From contig NZ_JBHOQJ010000188.1 of the NCBI RefSeq assembly GCF_042408365.1, forward strand, positions 1 to 6,728: a stretch of 6,728 nt of DNA, given 5' to 3'. The number at the start of each line of letters is the position of its first letter. The stretch's first letter is position 1. The stretch comes from Thermoflexus sp042408365 (GTDB lineage Bacteria > Chloroflexota > Anaerolineae > Thermoflexales > Thermoflexaceae). A program made the translations under genes and the position numbers. Below, in pieces: positions 1 through 5,224 of this stretch. The notes under the pieces were generated by a model. The model was not told the DNA's origin. It searched no databases and was given only the letters and a program-made list of their open reading frames with translations.

Positions 1-217
1 TTTTTGTTCCCCGGGACAGCCGGGGTGAGTATTGAACATGGCATTGCAGGAACGGGTGCAGGCGCTGGCCAGGCGCTGATCGCCCGGCCAGATCCGACAA
101 ACCGAGCCGATGCGTGGGCCAGGCAGAGCCTGGCCCCCCAGCGCTTTTCGTTGGCCATCCCGCCCGGATGGAGGCACGGGCTGACAGCGGATCGCTCTCC
201 TCGAATTTGCTGAAGTT
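1..217. other. Gene-poor left edge
   Basis: No convincing gene was found. The + strand reading frame open from 4 to 213 is rich in Ala, Gly and Arg and resembles no family I know. A 13-codon ORF (ATG at 38, TGA at 77-79, reading MALQERVQALARR) looks protein-like but is too short to judge. The stretch opens with five T's and a 6-bp hairpin (9-14 with 20-25). It also holds a stronger hairpin at 116-136, listed separately. A - strand frame starting at 158 stays open to the window edge without recognisable similarity. The stretch is probably the downstream flank of a gene lying to the left plus the promoter region of the regulator. Confidence 0.5.
116..148 (+). terminator. Possible weak rho-independent terminator
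   Basis: GGGCCAGGC (116-124), a 3-nt loop AGA and GCCTGGCCC (128-136) form a perfect 9-bp GC-rich hairpin. The only T run is TTTT at 145-148, eight bases beyond the stem, so termination would be weak. It would serve whatever is transcribed from the left, before the regulator promoter at about 221. It could also be simply a palindrome in GC-rich spacer. Confidence 0.35.
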
Positions 218-220
218 TTG

Positions 221-226
221 TATAAT
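221..226 (+). promoter_or_regulatory. Perfect -10 box (TATAAT) of the regulator gene
   Basis: TATAAT at 221-226 matches the sigma-70 -10 consensus exactly. It sits in an AT-rich patch (about 213-252) that stands out in this GC-rich window. No good -35 hexamer lies 16-18 bases upstream, so the promoter may be weak or activator-dependent. Transcription would start near 233. This makes the TTG at 218 an impossible start codon for this transcript and favours a downstream start for the regulator. The patch is also where an IclR-type regulator would plausibly bind for autoregulation, but no clear operator palindrome is visible. Confidence 0.5.
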
Positions 227-304
227 AAACATAGATTTTTTATGATCAATCACCGATCCATCCGCGTGAGGAGATGGAGGCCAGCAAATCTATCGGGCAG
301 GGGT

Positions 305-1405
305 GTGGCCTTGTCGTACATCCGTCGGGTCCCAGCCGTGGAGCGGGCGCTCCAGCTTTTGGAATGGATCGCGGAGCGGCCGGAGGGTGTCCTTCCCTCG
401 GAGCTGATCGACCGTCTGGGCCTCTCGCGCACCGGCGCCTTCGCGTTGCTGAACACGCTCAAGGCCCACGGTTATCTGGAACAGGCAAGCCCGCGAGGAC
501 CCTATCGTCTGGGCCCCCGGTGGTGGGTGTTGGCCGCCCGCACGCATCCGGAACGGACGCTGCGGGAGTTGTTCCGAGCGGAGGCCCGGGGGTTTTCGGA
601 AAGCGTCGCCCTCCTGCGCCCGGTGGGCGATGAGGTGGTCGTGATCGAGGCGGTCTTGGGCCGCCACCCGCTGATCGGCCACTGGGCGATCGGGGAACGC
701 TTCCTGCTCTCCGAGAGCGCGGCGGGGTGGATCTTCCTGGCCGATCGCCAGGCCCGCGGCCGCTGGGAGAAGATCCGGCGGAGCGGGATCGCCCGCCGCG
801 CCCTGGGATCCGTTGTGGAGATCGCCGCGCCGATTTGCCCGGACGGCCGGCATCCGTATGTGGCCCTGGCGGCGCGTCTGCCGGCCGCGCGGGCCACTTC
901 CGCCTTTGCGGAAGGCTTGCGGGCCGCAGCCGCCCGTCTCTCCTTACGGTTAGGCGCCCCCGCCTATCAGCCCTATGGGGTGGAACCCCAGGGCCTTCCG
1001 CTGCGCCGGCTCCGCCCGGCCGAGATCATGGCGTTCCTCGAAGGCCCGTGGGTCGCCCGCCTGATCGGCATGCGCGTCGACGGTCAGCCCTACGCCGTTC
1101 CTGTCTGGTATGTGTGGGAACAGCCGGCCCTCTGGATCGCCGCGTTCCCGGGCTCCCGATGGCCCGATCATGTGCGCGTCCATCCGCGGATCACGCTGTT
1201 GATCGATGAGCCCTGGCCGCCCCTCCGACGGGTCCGGGTGGAGGGGGAAGCCATCCCTCAGCCGTTCCCCGAGGGCCCAGAGGGGTTGCTCACCCGCTTG
1301 GCGCATCGCTATCGTGTGGATTGGCCGCTTCCATCCCATGGCTTGGAGACTTTCCGGATCCTCCCCGAACGCATGGAGGGTCGGCGAGGGCTGGTGGTTT
1401 CGTAA
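305..1405 (+). CDS. IclR-type regulator fused to a PNPOx-like flavin-binding domain
   Basis: This is a predicted cytoplasmic DNA-binding regulator of about 366 residues. Residues 10-60 are an IclR winged helix-turn-helix (VPAVERALQLLEWIAE, then LGLSRTGAFALLNTLKAHGYL), with the wing near 64-70. Residues about 80-217 resemble the IclR effector domain, but the middle is short: roughly 20 residues normally between the SAAGW region and the IRRSGIA helix are absent. Residues about 234-366 match pyridoxamine-phosphate-oxidase-like split barrels (EIMAFLEGPWVARLIGMRV, YAVPVWYVWE, HPRITLLIDEP, RVRVEGEA), a fold that binds FMN, F420 or heme. IclR proteins normally end near residue 250, so this is a domain fusion. 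The start is uncertain. The frame is open from TTG 218, but TATAAT at 221 argues against that start. ATG 242 would have almost no leader, and GTG 305 or TTG 311 (AGGGGTG upstream) fit the IclR N-terminus best. The importer ATPase gene follows 42 bases downstream, so it is the likely target. The HTH call is firm, the PNPOx call good, and the ligand is inference. Confidence 0.85.
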   Translation: MALSYIRRVPAVERALQLLEWIAERPEGVLPSELIDRLGLSRTGAFALLNTLKAHGYLEQASPRGPYRLGPRWWVLAARTHPERTLRELFRAEARGFSESVALLRPVGDEVVVIEAVLGRHPLIGHWAIGERFLLSESAAGWIFLADRQARGRWEKIRRSGIARRALGSVVEIAAPICPDGRHPYVALAARLPAARATSAFAEGLRAAAARLSLRLGAPAYQPYGVEPQGLPLRRLRPAEIMAFLEGPWVARLIGMRVDGQPYAVPVWYVWEQPALWIAAFPGSRWPDHVRVHPRITLLIDEPWPPLRRVRVEGEAIPQPFPEGPEGLLTRLAHRYRVDWPLPSHGLETFRILPERMEGRRGLVVS

Positions 1406-1412
1406 CGGCATC

Positions 1413-1441
1413 TCCCCTGGGGTTCGTAAGCCAGGGGAAGG
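1413..1441 (+). promoter_or_regulatory. Hairpin overlapping the ribosome binding site of the ATPase gene
   Basis: TCCCCTGG (1413-1420) and CCAGGGGA (1431-1438) form a perfect 8-bp stem with a 10-nt loop in the 42-base spacer between the regulator and the ATPase gene. The 3' arm contains most of the purine stretch AGGGGAAGG (1433-1441) that serves as Shine-Dalgarno for ATG 1448. The folded RNA would hide the site. There is no T run after the stem, so it is not a normal terminator. It may control translation, or act as a DNA palindrome bound by a regulator. Confidence 0.45.
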
Positions 1442-1447
1442 TTCACG

Positions 1448-2221
1448 ATGAACTCTGGAGCGTCCGAAATGCTGGATATCCGGATCTCCGGCGTGGTCCA
1501 GATCTTCTCAACTCCCCAGGGCCGATGGGCGGTCTTCGAGGGCTTGGACCTGGAGGTCCCCCCGGGGTCCTTCACCGTCATCGTCGGGCCCAGCGGGTGT
1601 GGGAAATCCACCTTGCTCCGGCTGGCGGCGGGCCTTCTGCGCCCGGCGGCGGGCGAGGTGCGCGTGGGGGGGCTTTCCCCGGCGGAGGCGCGGGCCGCGC
1701 GTCGGATCGGGTGGATGGGGCAGCAGCCTGCCTTGCTCCCCTGGCGCACAGTGGAGGGGAACATCCGCCTCGCGCTGGAGGTGAACGGCCGATCCCTTCG
1801 GCCCTCGCTCGCCATCGAGGAGCTCATCGACCTGGTTGGCCTGAGAGGGTTCGAACGCGCTTATCCCCATATGCTTTCGGGGGGGATGCAACAACGGGTG
1901 GCTCTGGCGCGCACCCTGGCCCCTGAGCCTCAGGTGTGGCTGATGGATGAGCCCTTCGCGGCCTTGGATGCCCTGACCCGGGAACAGCTCCTGGAGGAAG
2001 TCGAGCGGCTCTGGCAACGGTTTCGGGCCACCGTCCTTTGGGTGACCCATGATCTCCATGAAGCGGCGCGGCTGGCCGATGAGGTCGTGGTCCTCGCAGG
2101 CCGCCCGGCGCAGATCCGGGCGCGCTTCGCGATCCCGGATCCACGCCCGCGGCGGGATGAGCGGCGGATCGGCGAGTGGGCGCACCGGATGCGTCAAGCC
2201 CTCGCTGGAGGTATACGATGA
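1448..2221 (+). CDS. ABC transporter ATP-binding protein, NitT/TauT/ThiZ class
   Basis: This is the ATPase that drives an importer at the inner face of the membrane. At 257 residues it has the usual length of the SsuB/TauB/ThiZ class. Walker A is GPSGCGKST (47-55), the Q-loop is GQQPALLPWRTVEGN (91-105), the ABC signature is LSGGMQQR (143-150), Walker B is VWLMDEP (163-169), the D-loop is ALDALT (172-177), and the switch histidine is H201 in VTHD. All catalytic residues are present. The phrase LLPWRTVEGN is characteristic of this class. The start may be ATG 1448 (AGGGGAAGG upstream, inside a hairpin) or ATG 1469 (GGAG at 1455-1458), the latter giving a 250-residue protein. The stop overlaps the permease start by ATGA, indicating translational coupling. 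The substrate cannot be read from the ATPase; it is inferred from the binding protein. Confidence 0.95.
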   Translation: MNSGASEMLDIRISGVVQIFSTPQGRWAVFEGLDLEVPPGSFTVIVGPSGCGKSTLLRLAAGLLRPAAGEVRVGGLSPAEARAARRIGWMGQQPALLPWRTVEGNIRLALEVNGRSLRPSLAIEELIDLVGLRGFERAYPHMLSGGMQQRVALARTLAPEPQVWLMDEPFAALDALTREQLLEEVERLWQRFRATVLWVTHDLHEAARLADEVVVLAGRPAQIRARFAIPDPRPRRDERRIGEWAHRMRQALAGGIR

Positions 2222-3021
2222 GCCGGATGGCCTTCCTGCGCGCCCCCGCGTTGCCCATCACCCGGACGTCATGGCCGGTGCAGAGATGGATCCCCTTGGT
2301 CTTGCCCTTTGCGCTTCCCACAGCGCTGCTCGCCTGGGAGCTGACCGTCCGCGCCGCCCGGGTGCCGGTTTATCTGGTTCCCCCGCCTTCGAAAATCCTC
2401 GGCGTGCTCTGGGTAGAGCGGGGGCTATACCTTCAGGCCGCCGCCGTTACGATGGGGGAGGCGATCGCCGGGCTGGCCATCGGCATGGGGGTCGCCCTGG
2501 GGCTGGCGGTGGCCGCCACATTCTACCCCCCATTGGAGCGGGCGGTCATGCCCCTCGTGCTTCTGCTGAAGGCGATCCCTCTGGTCGCCATCGCGCCGAT
2601 CCTCACGCTGTGGTTCGGCTTCGGCCCCATCCCCAAGGTGCTGATGACCGCGCTGTTGACCTTTTACCCCGCCCTGGTGTCGTGGATGAGCGGGCTGCGG
2701 GCGGTGGACCCGGCGGCTCTGGAGCTGATGCGGGCGTGGGATGCTTCGGATTGGGAGATCTTCCGATATCTGCGATGGCCCTCCGCGTGGCCCTACACCT
2801 TCGCGGCGTTGAAGACAACGATCCCGCTGGCCTTGATCGGGGCGGTGGTGGCGGAGTGGACGGGCGCCTCCGACGGTTTGGGGCGGGTGATGTGGCTGGC
2901 TCAGACCAACCTGGATATGCCCCGCCTGTTCGCTGCCGCCATCCTCCTCGCTGCCATCAGTGTGACAGGTTATGCCCTCGCATCTTGGAGGGAGCGACAC
3001 ATCGCTTGGTGGCGATCATAG
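2218..3021 (+). CDS. ABC transporter permease, ThiX/RibX/TauC-like (BPD type)
   Basis: This is a membrane-spanning subunit of 267 residues. Hydrophobic segments lie near 25-45, 80-102, 110-133, 141-160, 196-212 and 236-255, fitting the six-helix fold of this importer class. VPPPSKIL (54-61) and the run KAIPLVAIAPILTLWFGFG (118-136) are hallmarks of the NitT/TauT permeases. The cytoplasmic EAA loop that docks on the ATPase lies at about 169-188. It keeps the Glu, an Ile and the closing Pro, but Asp175 replaces the usual Gly. The later AEWTGASDGLG segment resembles thiamine-precursor and riboflavin permeases more than sulfonate ones. ATG 2218 is chosen because GGAGGT at 2207-2212 is ideally spaced and the start overlaps the ATPase stop. 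The frame itself is open further upstream, from 2176. A terminator-like hairpin begins 36 bases after the stop. Confidence 0.94.
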   Translation: MSRMAFLRAPALPITRTSWPVQRWIPLVLPFALPTALLAWELTVRAARVPVYLVPPPSKILGVLWVERGLYLQAAAVTMGEAIAGLAIGMGVALGLAVAATFYPPLERAVMPLVLLLKAIPLVAIAPILTLWFGFGPIPKVLMTALLTFYPALVSWMSGLRAVDPAALELMRAWDASDWEIFRYLRWPSAWPYTFAALKTTIPLALIGAVVAEWTGASDGLGRVMWLAQTNLDMPRLFAAAILLAAISVTGYALASWRERHIAWWRS

Positions 3022-3057
3022 GGCGTCCCTGATGGAGTTGTGCCGTTGGTTCCCCCG

Positions 3058-3111
3058 TGAGGGTGGGGCCGGGCGCCTTCGTTGCCCGGCCCCACCCTCA
3101 TCAACTGTTTT
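3058..3111 (+). terminator. Strong hairpin, likely rho-independent terminator or attenuator
   Basis: A perfect 17-bp inverted repeat (3058-3074 with 3084-3100, arms starting TGAGGGTGGGG and ending CCCCACCCTCA) encloses a 9-nt loop. TTTT follows at 3108-3111, seven bases beyond the stem, so the U-tract is modest. It lies between the permease and the binding-protein gene of the same transport system. It probably ends or thins out the regulator-ATPase-permease transcript. In that case the binding protein would need its own promoter or read-through. A role as an mRNA-stabilising 3' structure is an alternative. Confidence 0.7.
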
Positions 3112-3175
3112 CATCTTGGGCCGTGGGGAGGGAGGATGAAACGTGTTGGGGCCCTACCCCTCCTCTCGTGGACTT

Positions 3176-3245
3176 CGAATTTGTCTTCCCTCCGCACCGC
3201 CCTTCGAGCGATGAGGAGGGGAGAGAAGTCTCAAGCCAAATTTCG
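3176..3245 (+). promoter_or_regulatory. Structured leader before the binding-protein gene
   Basis: A two-part fold can be drawn directly upstream of the Shine-Dalgarno AGGGGG (3251-3256). An outer helix pairs CGAATTTG (3176-3183) with CAAATTTCG (3237-3245), with one bulged T at 3241. An inner helix of ten pairs with one G-U wobble joins 3184-3193 to 3215-3224. Twelve bases (3225-3236) bulge on the 3' side only. It does not match the FMN or TPP riboswitch consensus I know. The helices could be chance in a purine/pyrimidine-rich stretch. No convincing promoter was found between 3101 and 3175. Confidence 0.35.
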
Positions 3246-3262
3246 TTTCCAGGGGGTCATCG

Positions 3263-4288
3263 ATGTCCAGGATCCATCGAACGCTTCGATTGGTTCTCTC
3301 CATGGTTATGGGTCTCGGGATCATCGGTTGCGTCACGCCGACGCCGCGAGCCACCCCCACAGTCGCGCTCCAGCATATGGTTTTCATGGCCGGCTACAAG
3401 CCGCAGGCCAACCTGCCCTTTGTGGGGGTGTATATCGCGAAAGAGAAAGGCTACTTTCTTTCGGAGGGCCTCGATGTGGAGATCCAGCATTCCACCGGCC
3501 GGGGAGAGCATCTCCAGCTGCTGATGGCCGGCAAGGTCCAGGTGACCACCCAGGACGCGGCGGTGCTGCTCCAACGGCGCGCCGATCCGGGCCTCCCGCT
3601 GGTCTCCATCGCGTTGATCGGCCAGCGGGGGCAGCAAGCCTTCGCCGCCCTGCAATCCTCCGGGATGCGGACGCCGAAGGATTGGGAGGGGAAGCGGGTG
3701 GGGTATAAGGGGGCGCCCCCGCCGGATCTTTTCGCGATCATGGAGGCGGCGGGGGTGGACCGCAGCCGGGTGGAGCTGGTCAACGTCGGCTTCGACCCGC
3801 GGGTGCTGGTGCAGGGGTTGGTCGATGTGTACCCTCTATTCAAATCGAACGAACCTTACTTGCTGCGGCAGATGGGACATGAGCTCATCATCTGGGATGC
3901 GGCGGACTACGGCGTGCCGACCCTGGGGCTGACCTATGTCACCAACGAGGATCAGATCCAACGGGATCCGGATCTCCTGGTTCGGTTCCTGCGGGCGGCG
4001 ATGAAGGGTATCGAGGATGCCCGGCGCAACCCCGAGGAGGCGGTGGACATCGTGTTGAAATATGCGCCCCAGGCCGATCGGGGGCACATGCGGTTTATGC
4101 TGGAGGCGGAGTTAAAGGATGCCGAATCGGAGGTCACGCGGGCCCATGGGTTGGGATGGCAAACCCGGGAGCAGTGGGAGGCCCTGTACGAGGTCCTACG
4201 TCGTTACAACGCCATCACCCGACCCGTGGAGATCGATCGCGTCTTTACCAACGCCTTGTTGCAGAAGGCGCGAGGGGGGTCTCCGTAA
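3263..4288 (+). CDS. Lipoprotein substrate-binding protein, NMT1/THI5-like (RibY/ThiY type)
   Basis: This is the extracytoplasmic substrate-binding subunit of the importer, 341 residues long. Basic residues (RIHRTLR), a hydrophobic stretch (10-21) and the lipobox IIGC with Cys23 predict a lipid-anchored protein. A Pro/Thr-rich linker (25-34) leads into the NMT1/THI5-like periplasmic-binding fold. NLPFVGVYIAKEKGYF (50-65) followed by EGLDVEI is the typical opening of this family. Further conserved-looking segments are GRGEHLQLLMAGKVQVTT, DWEGKRVGYKG, GFDPRVL, FKSNEP and DYGVPTLGLTYVTNED. I associate this pattern with riboflavin (RibY) or hydroxymethylpyrimidine (ThiY) binding rather than nitrate or sulfonate, but this is recognition from memory. 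The start at ATG 3263 is supported by AGGGGG six bases upstream and by the signal sequence. It lies 241 bases after the permease behind a terminator-like hairpin, suggesting separate control. No terminator is evident after its stop. Confidence 0.92.
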   Translation: MSRIHRTLRLVLSMVMGLGIIGCVTPTPRATPTVALQHMVFMAGYKPQANLPFVGVYIAKEKGYFLSEGLDVEIQHSTGRGEHLQLLMAGKVQVTTQDAAVLLQRRADPGLPLVSIALIGQRGQQAFAALQSSGMRTPKDWEGKRVGYKGAPPPDLFAIMEAAGVDRSRVELVNVGFDPRVLVQGLVDVYPLFKSNEPYLLRQMGHELIIWDAADYGVPTLGLTYVTNEDQIQRDPDLLVRFLRAAMKGIEDARRNPEEAVDIVLKYAPQADRGHMRFMLEAELKDAESEVTRAHGLGWQTREQWEALYEVLRRYNAITRPVEIDRVFTNALLQKARGGSP

Positions 4289-4424
4289 CGTGGGTTGAGG
4301 GCGTGAGGTCGTCTCTCTAGGGGGTTGGACGATCCGATGGCCCGGCGGATGCGGATTCTCCGATCCCCAGGAGCCCCCACGGAAGGCATGGATGGCGATG
4401 GTAGGGGTGCCCCTGCTTCGCATA
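4289..4424. other. Spacer after the importer genes
   Basis: No gene is seen. A small hairpin (ATCCG/CGGAT around 4332-4350) and G/C runs occur, without a T run that would make a terminator. The dispersed repeat copy at 4397-4421 closes the stretch, immediately before the phosphoribosyltransferase promoter. Confidence 0.5.
4397..4421 (+). repeat. Short dispersed repeat, copy 1
   Basis: GATGGTAGG, four variable bases, CCCCT and GCTTCGC occur in this order here and again on the - strand at 6669-6695. The other copy has ACAC instead of GGTG and two extra bases before GCTTCGC. The shared 21 positions in a fixed order suggest a repeat family in intergenic DNA. This copy ends four bases before the -35 box of the phosphoribosyltransferase promoter. 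Confidence 0.45.
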
Positions 4425-4453
4425 TTTACAGCCGACCAGCCGTTATTTAAAAT
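4425..4453 (+). promoter_or_regulatory. Sigma-70-type promoter of the phosphoribosyltransferase gene
   Basis: TTTACA (4425-4430, five of six to TTGACA) is followed after exactly 17 bases by TAAAAT (4448-4453, five of six to TATAAT). The hexamers lie in AT-rich patches within a GC-rich gap and point toward the + strand gene at 4666. The start of transcription would be near 4460, giving a leader of about 205 nt. Confidence 0.6.
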
Positions 4454-4460
4454 TCAGGTA

Positions 4461-4665
4461 GTTGCCCCGATCTCGCTTTGCTTGGGGGATTTCCGGGAGG
4501 TGTGGGCCGTTGCCTTTCGGGCGGCGGGGAGGGGGAAGAAGGCGCAGAGGGGCCATCTGCCCATCCCCCGCATGCCCCCACACCCCATCAAGCCGAAGTC
4601 TCCTAATCCGAGGTCAGGGCGCGCCGGTGGGCGCGTTCTCCACTTTACCCAGCGGGGTTATCAGA
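4461..4665 (+). promoter_or_regulatory. Long, helix-rich 5' leader of the phosphoribosyltransferase gene
   Basis: The transcribed leader can fold into nested helices. GGTGTGGG (4499-4506) pairs with CCCACACC (4577-4584). Inside it GCGGGG (4524-4529) pairs with CCCCGC (4566-4571), and GCAGA (4544-4548) pairs with TCTGC (4556-4560). A separate hairpin, CGCGCC-GGTG-GGCGCG (4620-4635), lies about 30 bases before the start codon. It matches no riboswitch class I recognise. The reading frame is open upward to 4462, but its translation is low-complexity Arg/Gly/Pro and does not look coding. GC richness makes chance helices likely, so confidence is limited. Confidence 0.35.
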
Positions 4666-5169
4666 ATGCGGCGAGAGATCCTCTCGTGGGGAGATGTCGA
4701 AGCCCTAATGGATCATTTACTGCCTCAGCTCCGGGGGCCCTTCGATGCCCTGTTGATGATTACGCGGGGGGGGATCGTGCCCGGAGGGATGATCGCCGAA
4801 GCCCTGGATATCAAATACATTCTGACCGCTGCCGTCCGCTTCCCGGAGGCCCAGGATTTAAGTCAGGTGAAGCTCTTCACCTGGCCCACTTTCCTGCAGT
4901 TCCCTGAGGATGAGCTGCTGCGAGGCCGTCGGGTCTTGATTGTGGATGACGTATGGGCCAGCGGGCGGACCATCAACACGGTCCGGAGCCGGGTGGAGGC
5001 AGCCGGGGGGTATCCGGAAACGGCCGTGCTCCATTACAAGCCCCGCGAGTCCCTCTTCCGCCATGGGCCAACCTATTACGCGGCGGTGACGGACGCTTAT
5101 ATCATCTACCCGTGGGAGCTGCGCCGGGGTACTGAAGGCGTCCGCCCGATGGAGCCCTTAGGCGGATAA
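4666..5169 (+). CDS. Phosphoribosyltransferase (purine/XGPRT-like)
   Basis: This predicted cytosolic type I phosphoribosyltransferase transfers ribose-5-phosphate from PRPP, probably to a purine base in salvage. It has 167 residues, close to bacterial Gpt-type enzymes. The PRPP-binding signature VLIVDDVWASGRT (90-102) carries the two adjacent acidic residues (D94, D95) and the loop Ser-Gly-x-Thr. ITRGGIVPGGMIAEAL (32-47) is the conserved strand-loop seen in xanthine-guanine enzymes. LHYKP (122-126) and IIYPWE (146-151) match the C-terminal base-recognition region of that group. ATG 4666 is preferred over the far-upstream TTG 4462, because the extra 68 residues are low-complexity and lie in the predicted leader. 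The Shine-Dalgarno is weak (GCGGGG about nine bases upstream). The gene appears to have its own promoter and to be unrelated to the importer. Base specificity cannot be decided, and regulatory roles as in PyrR-like proteins are possible but unsupported. Confidence 0.9.
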   Translation: MRREILSWGDVEALMDHLLPQLRGPFDALLMITRGGIVPGGMIAEALDIKYILTAAVRFPEAQDLSQVKLFTWPTFLQFPEDELLRGRRVLIVDDVWASGRTINTVRSRVEAAGGYPETAVLHYKPRESLFRHGPTYYAAVTDAYIIYPWELRRGTEGVRPMEPLGG

Positions 5170-5224
5170 GGGCCTTTCGGGCGTCGGTGGGGGGATGTGG
5201 AAACCGATGGGGGGCCCTGCTTAT
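5169..5224. terminator. Possible bidirectional terminator between convergent genes
   Basis: AGGGCC (5169-5174) pairs with GGCCCT (5213-5218), and a nested helix TCGGT (5184-5188) / ACCGA (5203-5207) sits inside. On the + strand it is followed by GCTTATTT. On the - strand it is followed by TTATCC. Both tails are weak, but the position between two stop codons of converging genes is right for a shared terminator. Confidence 0.45.

Noticed and set aside
4..213. Open frame of 69 codons at the left edge (+)
   Set aside because: It starts with TTG, is low-complexity, resembles no known family, and spans hairpins and a stop-free GC-rich stretch, so chance is the better explanation.
290..853. Long - strand frame opposite the regulator (187 codons)
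   Set aside because: It lies fully within the well-supported regulator gene. Stop-free antisense frames are expected at this GC content.
1508..2197. Long - strand frame (229 codons) opposite the ATPase gene
   Set aside because: It is antisense to a gene with every ABC motif intact. The translation is rich in Pro, Arg and Gly with no recognisable domain.
2049..3032. + strand frame of 327 codons overlapping the permease
   Set aside because: It is out of frame with the permease, which has clear family motifs and a good Shine-Dalgarno. The alternative translation is low-complexity.
3022..3262. FMN or TPP riboswitch upstream of the binding protein
   Set aside because: The conserved core strings of either class (for example the CTGAGA core of TPP) are absent. 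The visible helices do not give their junctions.
4462..4665. N-terminal extension of the phosphoribosyltransferase from TTG 4462
   Set aside because: The 68 residues are Arg/Gly/Pro-rich and unlike the family. The start lies at the predicted transcription start, with no room for a ribosome binding site.
4512..5183. Shared 12-mer GCCTTTCGGGCG at 4512-4523 and 5172-5183
   Set aside because: One exact 12-mer pair is near chance expectation for a GC-rich 6.7-kb window. The following similarity is mostly G runs.
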